Positions 51,783-60,078 of a DNA stretch of 64,000 bases are shown in pieces. Made by a program: the position numbers and the translations under genes. Under the pieces are notes generated by a model. That model searched no databases, was not told where the DNA came from, and worked only from the letters and a program-made list of their open reading frames with translations. The stretch lies in assembly GCF_004358345.1 (NCBI RefSeq), contig NZ_CP037952.1:1736001-1800000 (forward strand), in the 5' to 3' direction. The stretch's first letter is position 1. Each line of letters starts with the position of its first letter. This DNA comes from Parashewanella spongiae. Its GTDB lineage: Bacteria > Pseudomonadota > Gammaproteobacteria > Enterobacterales > Shewanellaceae.

Positions 51783-52079
51783 TTCAAATCCCTTGTTCAA
51801 TATAATTTTTCTTTATTAAGCTAGGATTGTGCCAACTGGTGATTGCTGAGTTATTACAATGGGTTAGTGTGTTTTATTTGATTGGTTATATGGTGGTGTT
51901 AATAATTAGTTAGTGATTATAAAAACTATTTGATGAATTTCACCAACCGTTAGTTTTGCAATGTGTTGATAGTATTTTGTTTATTATCTTAAATAAATCG
52001 GTTGAACGTACAATTTAACTTTAATTTATTGAAATTAGGCACAAAATTAAACAGCCCAGATGCACCTATCAGGTGAGTG

Positions 52080-52237
52080 CTGAACATTCATATACTTGCC
52101 AAAATCACCGCTAGCTGCGTTATAAATTTTGCAAGTAGAAACGAAGTAACGACAGTTTTGTATGTCGGTAACCACTACTTGCTGCTATTCATGCCTTGCT
52201 ATCAGTTTTTTTTCTGCGTGTATGAATGCTCCCAACC
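52080..52237. repeat. Diverged family B-like repeat with P unit (B4)
   Basis: The central part aligns with B copies (CTTGCCAAAATC, CTGCGTTATAAATTTTGCAAGTAGA, CTACTTGCTGC, CTATCAG). The P unit at 52147-52170, preceded by AACGAAG, interrupts it exactly where B1-B3 read AGAATAACTAC. The outer ends are different from B1-B3 (CATTCATA inverted pair). Filled-site copy for family B. Confidence 0.65.
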
Positions 52238-52254
52238 GATTTATTCAGGATTAT

Positions 52255-52418
52255 AAGTACCTGTCGATAAGTTCTTTGATAATTATTGTGTTCAGGTTTA
52301 GTGCTATACAAGACGCAATGTAGGGCGCATAGCCGTAGCTATGTAACCGAAGTTGCAACACCGTAGAGTGCTGAAACTGGGCACTAGAAAATCTTAAGAA
52401 ACTTATGGTCAGGTACTT
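52255..52418. repeat. Single MITE-like element E
   Basis: 164 bp with imperfect 21-bp inverted ends: AAGTACCTGTCGATAAGTT at the left and the complement of AACTTATGGTCAGGTACTT at the right. Only one copy in the window. It contains GCATAGCCGTAGCTATG, an internal palindrome. It lies 80 bases after the stop of the 52502-53794 gene and could serve as its terminator. Confidence 0.7.
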
Positions 52419-52501
52419 AGACTTGATATAGGTGGTAAAAAATTTACTTGTATTCATGAGCTTTGATGTGTTCTAGGGATGTAATGAGCTCTATAAAGTA
52501 T

Positions 52502-53794
52502 TCATAACTCATCAGGGATAAGCTCATCAAATATAGCTTCAAGTACTTGCTGGTTTGGTTCTGTCATGTTTTTAACGAGTTCAGAAATTTTATCATAATC
52601 GTCAGGATAATTTTTCAAGTGTTTGATTAAGTAAATAGCTGTGTATGCCACGTATCGGGTGCAATTGGTAGTATCTTTAACTGCTTGGAAGTTTGTTCTA
52701 AGAGTCTTTACACCTGAATGGTGCTTTAATCTCTTTGATTCCACTACGCAAAAGCTGTCGACTTTTATGATGGCAAGAACAGCATGTTGGCTATCAAACA
52801 TTCCGCATTTCGATAAACCGATAGGCACAAACCACACTTCTTGTTTTTTACTTTCAAGCAACTTACTTTGAAGGGTTATTAAGGTTGATTTTAATTCTGA
52901 AGCATCGATGTCGTGCTCTTTTATTAATTTCAAAACACTGGTGCTGTCTAATGAAACTCTATCACTAATTGCGCTGTTAATTTCTTGTGTATTTGCAATA
53001 ATAGTTGTTTGAGGATTATGTGATTTTATTTTACTCCCCATCTTTTTTCGAAATACAGATATTCTACTTTCAGAACTAGAATGAACACTTAAATGCACTT
53101 CAGATTTTTTAGGAATTTCGTCAGCGTTGAATTCTTCAAATGCTTCAATCTCTTCATTTTCAACTGAAGAAGTACTTGTAGAGCCTTCGCTTTCATCACT
53201 GGAAGACATGGAAATTAATGTTTCTTCTTCGGAACCTATGTCGTTAGTTTGTTGTGGTGAAGAGGGAAAATCCACCGGAAGCCAAGTTGATTCTACTTTG
53301 AATTCATATGTTTTCTGAACTGGATTAAGAAAGGCACAAAGCATTTGATCTCTTTCTACGGGTGAAATTTTATAAAGTGCTAAAATTTCAGAATAATAAG
53401 TTTTATCTTGATTGGCCTTCTTGTGCTGTTGAAGCTTTAATTGGCATAGCTGATTCCATGCTGCCGCGATAGATGTTGAGGCCTGTATGATATCTTTTGA
53501 ATTCCCTTCGTAGGAAGGAATTATTTTAAGTCCGTCGTTTTCAGTACAGAACTTAAATTTGAGTGTAACCTTGTGGTTTTTAGGAGATATATGGCATGTT
53601 ACGTTGGTGGTATCATTACTGTCTTGGTTCTGTGAAGAAAGAATATCCAAACTATTTATTGCACCAGTGTTTAGATTGATTGCTATTTCACCCACACTCA
53701 TTTGATTAATCCTATGTAAGTCCAGACCTCTCCTATGTCTATTTTTAATGTTAAATGATGATTTCGAACCATCAACAAAAGATAATTCGCGCAT
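52502..53794 (-). CDS. Possible CE-clan (ULP-like) cysteine protease, unknown N-terminus
   Basis: 430 residues, no signal peptide or membrane segment. Residues 185-245 are a very acidic/serine-rich linker. The C-terminal 110 residues look like a CE-clan fold. VWFVPIGL then SQHAVLAIIKV supplies a candidate catalytic His337, Glu352 in CVVES would be the acid, Gln370 in NFQ the oxyanion residue, and Cys378 in DTTNCTRYVAYTAIYLI the nucleophile followed by a hydrophobic helix. This order (His-acid-Gln-Cys) is that of ULP1/SseL/YopJ-type enzymes that remove or act on ubiquitin-like proteins. Overall identity is too low for certainty. It is divergent from the RING-protein gene, with a truncated C repeat between. 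Confidence 0.55.
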   Translation of the reverse strand: MRELSFVDGSKSSFNIKNRHRRGLDLHRINQMSVGEIAINLNTGAINSLDILSSQNQDSNDTTNVTCHISPKNHKVTLKFKFCTENDGLKIIPSYEGNSKDIIQASTSIAAAWNQLCQLKLQQHKKANQDKTYYSEILALYKISPVERDQMLCAFLNPVQKTYEFKVESTWLPVDFPSSPQQTNDIGSEEETLISMSSSDESEGSTSTSSVENEEIEAFEEFNADEIPKKSEVHLSVHSSSESRISVFRKKMGSKIKSHNPQTTIIANTQEINSAISDRVSLDSTSVLKLIKEHDIDASELKSTLITLQSKLLESKKQEVWFVPIGLSKCGMFDSQHAVLAIIKVDSFCVVESKRLKHHSGVKTLRTNFQAVKDTTNCTRYVAYTAIYLIKHLKNYPDDYDKISELVKNMTEPNQQVLEAIFDELIPDEL

Positions 53795-53957
53795 ATATTA
53801 ATGAATAAGAACCTCTTTTTAAATTTTATATTGTTAAATTATACTTAATTTTCAAAAAAACTAAGTGTTTTTATGGGGTTAGATTGTTTTTGCTAACTAA
53901 GTTTAATTATAAATTTATTTGAAGTTAATATGAGATTGAATTGCAAATAAAGTTGGT
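53795..53957. other. AT-rich upstream region of the protease-like gene
   Basis: Very AT-rich, no ORF. It contains AAGAGG about 20 bases before the ATG at 53794, too far for a normal ribosome site. No other feature seen. Confidence 0.35.
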
Positions 53958-54104
53958 AGTACAATTACAGTAATTAAATGCTCAACTCAGAGCTATGTAT
54001 GTGCTCAAAGTGCAATCGAAATTGATGAAGGCATAGTTGTTACCGACATACAAAACTGTCGTTATTACATTGCTACGTCAAGACAATTTTGAGAAGTATT
54101 CTTT
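53958..54104. repeat. Repeat family C, truncated copy C4
   Basis: Begins ACAATTACAGTAATTAAATG and follows C through CTATG...ATAGTTGT, the P unit (54041-54064) and GACAATTTTGAGAAGTATTC, then stops matching. The right half of C is missing. It keeps the P unit that C2 lacks. Confidence 0.75.
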
Positions 54105-54548
54105 TGTAGTCAGGCAATAAAGATTCATCCTCGATTACTCTGTAGAGCTGATTAATACGTTGAAACTTGAGCTATCAAAAGCTTAAGTTTCATACTGATT
54201 TGCTCTTAAAGGCATTTTGACTAGAAAAATGAAGTAATAAAGAATCATACCGAACGAAACACATTATTGGACATAACCAAGTTTCATCCCCTATACATTT
54301 TTGGGCAAAAAAGCATATTACTGACTCGGATAAGAAATCTAAAGGAGTTATTTGTTCGAGGCCAAAAGCTCAATGAAAGATTTCAACGAGCGAAGTTAAG
54401 ATGTTAATTCGCCGTTAGTATCCGATATTCATGCTCTTGCGCTCCAGTATCAGATAAGCTCTAGATTAATATTTATTCTTATTTCATTGTATTTAAGCTA
54501 GCCAGATGTATAACAGTAATATTCTTTACCCAATAAAAAACACAAGTT
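54105..54548. other. Intergenic region upstream of the RING-protein gene
   Basis: 444 bases without a gene. It contains two 16-17-bp elements, GGCAATAAAGATTCATCC (about 54105-54122) and GTAATAAAGAATCATAC (54233-54249), which are the complement of two tandem units at 60025-60064. No recognisable promoter or RNA gene. Confidence 0.4.
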
Positions 54549-55529
54549 ATGGCAACGAGTTCTTATCTAACATCTGTGACGAACCAAAGGCATTTCAATG
54601 AAAATACCCCTAACAGTCAATTAGGAACTCGTTTAGTGAAAATAAACGAAAATCATTGGTTAATAGAAATAACGAAAGATTCTGTTATTCGTGATTGTAT
54701 CCATTGTCACAGCAGGCTAGCTATGGTTAGTTTTTGTGAAAAATTGGAACATAGCGCCTGTGAGCAATGCTTTAACACTATGGGTAATCGTTGCCTTGAA
54801 TGCATAGGTAAATATCAAAAGTATACAGTTAGCACCAGAATCCAGACTGAGCTGAGCTCAGCCTTAAAACACCTACAATTATCATGTATCGAGTGCGAAA
54901 AAAAAGTCAAATATAAAGATATTAATGCTCACTCTAAAGATTGTTTTCGAAAACTTGATGCTCATAGGCACCCAAATCAAACTCAAAAAGAAACAGACTT
55001 TAACTTTGCTATCCAACTGCATTTTTCTGAAAACTCTGAACTGTCTCAGCATTCAAACTCTACATCATCTATCGCTGCTACGAGTACTCTTAATGAAGTT
55101 CGATGTTCGAGCAAATCAAAGCTCGATGGTTATATTCAACTAAGTGAACCACAAACAAATTCTCACTTATCGACTACCGCAATACCACCACTGGCTGCTA
55201 CCACAGAGCCACAAGATGCTGATAGTGATTTTGCACTTGCTTGTCATTTTCAGTTGAATGGAGAGCAAGATCAACAAAACTTTATTTCATCAACTGCTAG
55301 CGCAGAAACACAACCTACTTATAGTGATGATGCTCAAGAAGTGCTCCCAAGCGCCCCTCCTCTTGCGCAAATACCTTGTGGGCACCAATCGTATCAGTCA
55401 CATCAGCAACCAGAGTACGCATACAGGCCTCCTCCACCCACATATGCTCAAGCGCTAATTGATGCCGCTAAAGAAGAGGATTGGGATATTATTGAGATGC
55501 CTAAGACTAATACTTCGAGCAGTTATTAA
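54549..55529 (+). CDS. RING/TRAF-type zinc-finger protein with UIM-like, PSAP and PPxY motifs (E3-like effector candidate)
   Basis: 326 residues, no signal peptide. Residues 50-85 have a C3HC4-like RING spacing: C50-x2-C53-x9-C63-x4-H68-x2-C71-x2-C74-x7-C82-x2-C85. Residues 113-132 follow with a TRAF-type finger, C-x2-C-x11-H-x3-C (LSCIECEKKVKYKDINAHSKDC), as in eukaryotic RING-TRAF/SIAH proteins. Two similar acidic-hydrophobic segments (TDFNFAIQLHFSEN, 149-162, and SDFALACHFQLN, 226-237) resemble ubiquitin-interacting motifs, with His or Gln in place of the usual Ser. The C-terminal tail has PSAPP (267-271, ESCRT-I/TSG101-type late motif) and PPPTY (295-299, PPxY for Nedd4 WW domains). The best reading is a host-directed ubiquitin ligase-like effector; experimental function is unknown. 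Confidence 0.7.
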   Translation: MATSSYLTSVTNQRHFNENTPNSQLGTRLVKINENHWLIEITKDSVIRDCIHCHSRLAMVSFCEKLEHSACEQCFNTMGNRCLECIGKYQKYTVSTRIQTELSSALKHLQLSCIECEKKVKYKDINAHSKDCFRKLDAHRHPNQTQKETDFNFAIQLHFSENSELSQHSNSTSSIAATSTLNEVRCSSKSKLDGYIQLSEPQTNSHLSTTAIPPLAATTEPQDADSDFALACHFQLNGEQDQQNFISSTASAETQPTYSDDAQEVLPSAPPLAQIPCGHQSYQSHQQPEYAYRPPPPTYAQALIDAAKEEDWDIIEMPKTNTSSSY

Positions 55530-55960
55530 TTCATGAGTAATTAGGTGTCACGAGCAGGAACTGCAAAAAATAATCTATAATTCAACACGTTCAAATGAAC
55601 TTGAAACAGAATTGTCACTAATGGTATTGAGTTTTGGCCTTGGTTGGTCACTATAAATAGTATTGCAATGGATAGGTTTTCTTACGTGGATTGGGGCATT
55701 TCCGTGTTTCGTCCTGTAAACCATTTCTGGATATAAACGAGTTTCGGTTTCAAAACAATATCAACAGGTTGCATTAGAAAAAGTATCTCTAAAACCAAAT
55801 TATTAACATCAAATTACTGAAAGCCACGACTAGCCCTAAAAATACAACTTAGGGCTTACACTTACAACACTCGATGCGAGTAGAGCTGCGCACAACGGGG
55901 CGTTATGGTAAATAGGTTTTTAAACTAAATAACTAATTATTTCTTTAGGTACCTTTTTAA
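55530..55960. other. Intergenic region, no gene recognised
   Basis: 431 bases. It contains a weak inverted pair around AGCCCTAAAAATACAACTTAGGGCT (stem AGCCCTAA/TTAGGGCT, about 55831-55855), which may end the RING-protein transcript, and GGGGCGTTATGG near 55896, which superficially resembles an integron attC 3' core. No complete attC or RNA gene found. Confidence 0.4.
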
Positions 55961-56413
55961 CTAAAGGTTTTCAGTTAAAAGGTACAGATATTCAGGACAA
56001 TATTTACCATCATGGCAAACGCTATCATCCATTGTTGAGTTGTAGTTAACATTAGAAAAATCTGTTGCTATATTAGTCCACTTTCCAAGTTCACCATCAA
56101 AAAGTGTCACAAGAACTTTAAAACACGTTGATACAAATTTATAAACTTCAAAAGGAAATATTCTTCCGTCATCATCTGTAACCCTTACATATAAATCACA
56201 CTTCATACCAATAGAATCTAGAATTCTATTTGCAGACACGCATATATCAACAAAACGATGAAGTGGTTCATTTTTTAGTTCAAATTTTGATTCATAATTT
56301 GTCAATAGCAATATAAGGAAGTCAATTTCATTAGATAATTCCTGATAAAAATCTTGGTTTAATTCAAAATTCCCAAGTTTAGAGAAGCTATAAAATCGAT
56401 GGTATGCGGTCAT
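55961..56413 (-). CDS. Hypothetical protein, second gene of a coupled pair
   Basis: 150 residues, no signal or membrane segment, several cysteines and aromatic residues. I do not recognise it. Its ATG overlaps the TGA of the upstream membrane-protein gene (ATGA at 56410-56413), so the two are translated together and probably function together. Base composition is more AT-rich than the core genes, suggesting acquisition. Confidence 0.6.
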   Translation of the reverse strand: MTAYHRFYSFSKLGNFELNQDFYQELSNEIDFLILLLTNYESKFELKNEPLHRFVDICVSANRILDSIGMKCDLYVRVTDDDGRIFPFEVYKFVSTCFKVLVTLFDGELGKWTNIATDFSNVNYNSTMDDSVCHDGKYCPEYLYLLTENL

Positions 56414-56766
56414 AGACCTCTCTTGAATTGATACTCCTTCAATATACCACTTTCAATGTATTTAAGGTTTTTTCTATAGTGATCAATATGATTTTTGTAT
56501 CTTAAAAGTTGATTATTACTTTTAAGCTCTTCAAGATTTTTACTTTGTATATCTATTACAATTTCTTGCTGGGACAGCCTTTGATATGAAACCAATACTC
56601 CCATTAAAATCCCGAAACCTGCAATTACTGAAAAAACCTGCTTATACTTAGTTATGAATGTAGAAATAACACTACTATCTATGCAATTTAACGAAACTAA
56701 GATTAATAGCAAAAGGCATAATAAAGAGCCAACCAAAAAAACTACTTTTAAAATCAAATTGTTCAA
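56410..56766 (-). CDS. Hypothetical two-helix membrane protein, first gene of a coupled pair
   Basis: 118 residues from a TTG start at 56766 with TAGGA 8 bases upstream. Two membrane helices (ILKVVFLVGSLLCLLLLILVSL and VFSVIAGFGILMGVLVSYQ) are followed by a charged helical cytoplasmic tail (IVIDIQSKNLEELKSNNQLL). Family not recognised. A membrane anchor plus soluble partner in one coupled unit resembles small defence or toxin-type pairs, but nothing specific supports that. Confidence 0.55.
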   Translation of the reverse strand: MNNLILKVVFLVGSLLCLLLLILVSLNCIDSSVISTFITKYKQVFSVIAGFGILMGVLVSYQRLSQQEIVIDIQSKNLEELKSNNQLLRYKNHIDHYRKNLKYIESGILKEYQFKRGL

Positions 56767-56810
56767 TCTTCATTCCTAAATATGAAGTAACTAATATATT
56801 GCACCTGAGG

Positions 56811-57185
56811 TTAGTTGACGTTTATTGTTGAGTAAGGGCTTTCACTATGTGTAAAAGCATAATTTGCAACTACACCATTAGATATTAAAATATCGAGTAT
56901 TTTTTGAGTACCAGTTGTCTCAACTTCCATAGAAACAATAAAACTTTGGGCTTTAGCTGTACCTTTGGAGTGCATGTAAATCCATTTTTCATCAGATGAT
57001 GATAATACGGTTTTTGAATATGGTTCACCAAAAATTGTAAGCAGGTCTGCTGTTGTAGTTTTACCTTTAATTATTTGAGAAACCTTTTCGCTGGCAAATT
57101 CTTTACCAACCGAATAATTAGATGTTGCACAGCCAGAAAGAAAACTTAAAAAAATAACTAACCCTAAAATAAAACCAGCTTTCAT
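56811..57185 (-). CDS. BamE/SmpA-like lipoprotein
   Basis: 124 residues. Signal with lipobox LSGC (Cys19). The domain IIKGKTTTADLLTIFGEP ... KWIYMHSK follows the SmpA/OmlA pattern (G-x-T-T-x3-L-x3-F-G-x-P, then W-x-Y), as in BamE and many short phage or plasmid lipoproteins. It lacks the rest of BamE, and the genuine bamE would be elsewhere. AAGGGA precedes the ATG. It lies 44 bases upstream of the coupled pair and is probably cotranscribed with it. Confidence 0.72.
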   Translation of the reverse strand: MKAGFILGLVIFLSFLSGCATSNYSVGKEFASEKVSQIIKGKTTTADLLTIFGEPYSKTVLSSSDEKWIYMHSKGTAKAQSFIVSMEVETTGTQKILDILISNGVVANYAFTHSESPYSTINVN

Positions 57186-57506
57186 GAATATCCCTTTATG
57201 TATAAATTAGTTACGTATACCAGTGTAAATGCGACTGTGCGTTATCCAATATCAAAAATCAATCAATAATGGATTTATCATAACTTATCTTGGACGCAGA
57301 CCCAAAACCGACTCACCACCGATTCAGTGCGAACAGCCTGAAAGATCCAATTATCTAGGCAAAAAATGGTAGTTTTCACTACAACAGCACTTGAGGCAAA
57401 CTTATAGCACGAACCCCTATGAAAGTTAATTATTAGGTCTGCTTTGTTACAAAATAGTCTGTCGAAAGGATATGATTTTTAAAGATTATTTATTAGAAAT
57501 AGTATC
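57186..57506. other. Intergenic region up to the IS66 element
   Basis: 321 bases, no gene or clear repeat. It ends in ATAGTATC (57499-57506), the left copy of the IS66 target duplication. Confidence 0.4.
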
Positions 57507-57528
57507 GTGAACGTCCGCTGAACTACAT

Positions 57529-59109
57529 CTAGCCCAGCTTAACATTCCATGGCAGCAAGCTTTCAAGCTCGGTCGGTGATTTTGCGAGTTCTTCTAAGCA
57601 ATGATTGATGTAATCAAAAGGAATTAGACCGTTAGCTTTTGCAGTTTCGATTATGCTGTAGAGCATTGCACTGGTTTCAGCGCCTTTATGATTGATGTTG
57701 AACAACCAATTTTTTCTGCCGATGACGAACGGTTTCACTGCTCGCTCTGCACGATTATTATCGATATTCAGCAGGCCGCTTTCTGTGTAGCGTTTTAATT
57801 TACTCCACTGATTTAAGCTGTAAGTAATGGCTTCACCTAGTTTGCCTTTACTTGATACTTGCAGTGCTGACTTATCCAGCCAAGCTTTAAAATCTGCCAA
57901 GATAGGTTCGGACTTAATTTGTCTTTTTTTCATTTTTTCATCAACAGATAAGTCAGCAATGTTTTTCTCTATTGCATACAGTTTTTGAATGAAACTGATG
58001 GCGACATTGACCTTACCAACTTTGGTTTTCCCTTGCGCTGTCTGAGCTTCAATAAACTTTCTTCTTGCATGCGCCCAGCAACCGACAAGCTCAGCGTTAA
58101 CCTTTTGATAAGCCGCATAGCCGTCAGTTTGCAGGTAACCATTAAAATCCCCCAAGAACATCAATGGACAAGCACCTGAGCGACTGCCATTTTGATAATC
58201 AAACAGCACGATATTACGCATGATGGGAATACCTTTAAATGCGACATTACTCGATGCTGGTGAATCAGCACCTGAGCAGTACACCCAAATATACGATTTC
58301 GCTCGTTCATCATTGATGACTTTTACCGTAGTTTCATCTGCTTGAATCACGGGTTGTGAGAGCTGTATTTCTCTCAACCGTTGATGCAAGGGTTTAAATA
58401 ACGCACCGCATTTCATCATCCAGTCCGACATGGTGCGTCGACTGATTTCAATACCATGTTGTTTGAACATGGTTTCTTGTCGATAAAGCGGTAAGGCATA
58501 TTGATATTTACTGGTGATAATTTGACTGAGCAAACTCGGCGTAGCATAACCTTTTGGTATTGGGCTGCTAGGCACAGATGCTTGCTTGATGTTGGGTTGA
58601 GTACCGCTTTTCTCACAATGCTGGCAGCTGTACTTTAAGCGAATATTTTCTATAACTTTAACTTTAGCAGGGATAAACTCCAGTTTTTCACTGACATCCT
58701 TGCCCATTTGTTGAAGCTGATGACCGCAACAGTCACACTGTTTGTCTGCTTCATCAATGTCATGGATCACTTGAACACGTGGTAAGTGTTTAGGTAATGG
58801 TTTGCGTTTAGGCTTTTCTTTTGTCTTTGGCGGAGTGGTTTCTCGCTCAGGTGTGGTATCAGCTTCTAAAATATCGTCTTCAACCAGAGTTTCAGCTTCA
58901 TTAAACAATTCACCTTGAGCCTCACAAACTTCACTGCTTCGACCAAAGCGGTGATGCTGAGCTAAACGAAATTGCTCCAGTAAGGTTTGATATGATTGAT
59001 TTAACTCTGCAATTTCACTGTCCTTACTCTCAAGCAAAGCCTGTTGCTTCAACAGTAATTGTTGGAGTAAGGCGTTGTCGTCGAGTAAAGATTGGATACT
59101 TTTGGTCAT
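57529..59109 (-). CDS. tnpC: IS66 transposase TnpC (DDE)
   Basis: 526 residues. N-terminal leucine-zipper-like helix, a zinc-binding segment (CDCCGHQL ... CQHCEKSG), the catalytic core with QADETTVKV as first Asp, GCWAHARRKF, and the C-terminal NNRAERAVKPFVIGRKNWLF block that holds the Glu. IS66 C-terminal domain at the end (WNVKLG). The reading frame is complete. Confidence 0.95.
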   Translation of the reverse strand: MTKSIQSLLDDNALLQQLLLKQQALLESKDSEIAELNQSYQTLLEQFRLAQHHRFGRSSEVCEAQGELFNEAETLVEDDILEADTTPERETTPPKTKEKPKRKPLPKHLPRVQVIHDIDEADKQCDCCGHQLQQMGKDVSEKLEFIPAKVKVIENIRLKYSCQHCEKSGTQPNIKQASVPSSPIPKGYATPSLLSQIITSKYQYALPLYRQETMFKQHGIEISRRTMSDWMMKCGALFKPLHQRLREIQLSQPVIQADETTVKVINDERAKSYIWVYCSGADSPASSNVAFKGIPIMRNIVLFDYQNGSRSGACPLMFLGDFNGYLQTDGYAAYQKVNAELVGCWAHARRKFIEAQTAQGKTKVGKVNVAISFIQKLYAIEKNIADLSVDEKMKKRQIKSEPILADFKAWLDKSALQVSSKGKLGEAITYSLNQWSKLKRYTESGLLNIDNNRAERAVKPFVIGRKNWLFNINHKGAETSAMLYSIIETAKANGLIPFDYINHCLEELAKSPTELESLLPWNVKLG

Positions 59110-59205
59110 GGCATTATTTTACCAAAAACCGAGTGTTAATAGGTGATAACAATGATCTAATTAATGAAATCAACATCCGTTTTAGCGATCAATCAACAAT
59201 AACTT

Positions 59206-59553
59206 TCAACAATAACTTTCAACAAAAACTTGTTGATGACCAACGACATCGTAACCTGAAAGTAACCAGTGAAATTGCTGCTCAGAAAGCACCATCTGCT
59301 CGGTATCAATCTTGGCTGGCCACTTGAACTTGTCTCTTTCCAGTTGTTTATACCAAAGCGCAAAACCTGTTTTATCCCAATAAAGGATTTTAAGTTTATC
59401 TCGGTTTTTGTTGCAGAACACAAACACGCTGCCATCGGTAGAAGGCAATTCCATTTGTTGTTCAACAACGGCGCTTAACCCATTAATCGATTTACGAAAA
59501 TCAATGAAGTCACGGTATAAATACACCTTGGGCAATTGTTGAAACATAATCAT
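59206..59553 (-). CDS. tnpB: IS66 accessory protein TnpB
   Basis: 115 residues with the family signature (VYLYRDFIDFRKSINGLSAVV, GSVFVFCNKNRDKLKILYWD, GFALWYKQLE). It is required with TnpA for IS66 transposition; biochemical role unknown. Its start overlaps the stop of tnpA (ATGA). Confidence 0.94.
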   Translation of the reverse strand: MIMFQQLPKVYLYRDFIDFRKSINGLSAVVEQQMELPSTDGSVFVFCNKNRDKLKILYWDKTGFALWYKQLERDKFKWPAKIDTEQMVLSEQQFHWLLSGYDVVGHQQVFVESYC

Positions 59554-59852
59554 GATTGCAATCCTTTGATGACATCGATAATAATTTGAGGAGGTATTTG
59601 AGCAGGGAAAATTAAATCACCTATCTTGGTTTCAAGTTTGATCACTGGCTGTTGAGCTGGAATGGGGGGAGCTGATGCAGTAGTAACAACGGCTTGAGTA
59701 AAACTTGATTGTTGCTTCGATTTTTTTTTGTGAGTGTAAAAGCAACTGATGGCCAACTTATACTTGCGGCAAAAAGCGGTAACGGTTAATTCACTTTCGC
59801 TTTGCTGCCTTACCAGAGCTTGCCATTGTTCAGGTGTTTTTCGGTTTGTCAT
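59550..59852 (-). CDS. tnpA: IS66 accessory protein TnpA
   Basis: 100 residues from the ATG at 59852 (a TTG at 59864 is possible). A helix-turn-helix region (TPEQWQALVRQQSESELTVTAFCRKYKLAISCFY) typical of IS66 TnpA/IS3-OrfA-like DNA-binding proteins, then a proline-rich linker. Coupled to tnpB. Confidence 0.88.
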   Translation of the reverse strand: MTNRKTPEQWQALVRQQSESELTVTAFCRKYKLAISCFYTHKKKSKQQSSFTQAVVTTASAPPIPAQQPVIKLETKIGDLIFPAQIPPQIIIDVIKGLQS

Positions 59853-60024
59853 GCCGCGTCTCAATAGTTGAAAAGTGGCAAAGATTTTAAGGGATGGTTT
59901 TTACTCTGAAAAGATGGGGTTTACTGCACGGTTACATAGTATCGCTACGCATTGGCGTCGCTAACTTGGAAAGGAGCAAGTGTGTGTTAGCAAGGATTGA
60001 AAATATCATCATTTCAAGCTGTTT

Positions 60025-60078
60025 AGTATGAATCTTTATTGCCCAGTATGATTCTTTATTACTCAGTATGAGTCTTTA
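60025..60078. repeat. Tandem 20-bp repeat, two full units and one cut by the intron
   Basis: AGTATGAATCTTTATTGCCC, AGTATGATTCTTTATTACTC, then AGTATGAGTCTTTA up to the intron start. The same two unit types occur inverted and separated at about 54105 and 54233. Role unknown; it could be a protein-binding array or a remnant of an element. Confidence 0.65.

Larger units (their letters stand above)
57507..59935 (-). mobile_element. IS66-family insertion sequence 1, complete
   Basis: 2429 bp containing tnpA, tnpB and tnpC in the usual order on the minus strand. Ends GTGAACGTCC and ...GGTTAC are imperfect inverted repeats. It is flanked by a perfect 8-bp duplication ATAGTATC (57499-57506 and 59936-59943), the size expected for IS66. 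All three genes look intact, so the element is probably young and active. Confidence 0.93.

Noticed and set aside
54549-55529. LIM or simple zinc-ribbon rather than RING for the N-terminal cysteine cluster
   Set aside because: The C-x2-C, C, H-x2-C-x2-C, C-x2-C order fits RING cross-brace better than LIM (which needs two C-x2-C...H-x2-C units); kept as RING-like with the C63-x4-H68 spacing noted as one residue long.
55890-55915. Integron attC-like end (GGGGCGTTATGG) beside small unknown genes
   Set aside because: Only one core-like hexamer is present. No partner RYYYAAC core with the required internal palindrome lies within 150 bases, and no second attC or integrase is seen.
60025-60078. CRISPR array from the 20-bp tandem units
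   Set aside because: Units are directly adjacent with no spacers, only two and a half copies, and no cas genes.
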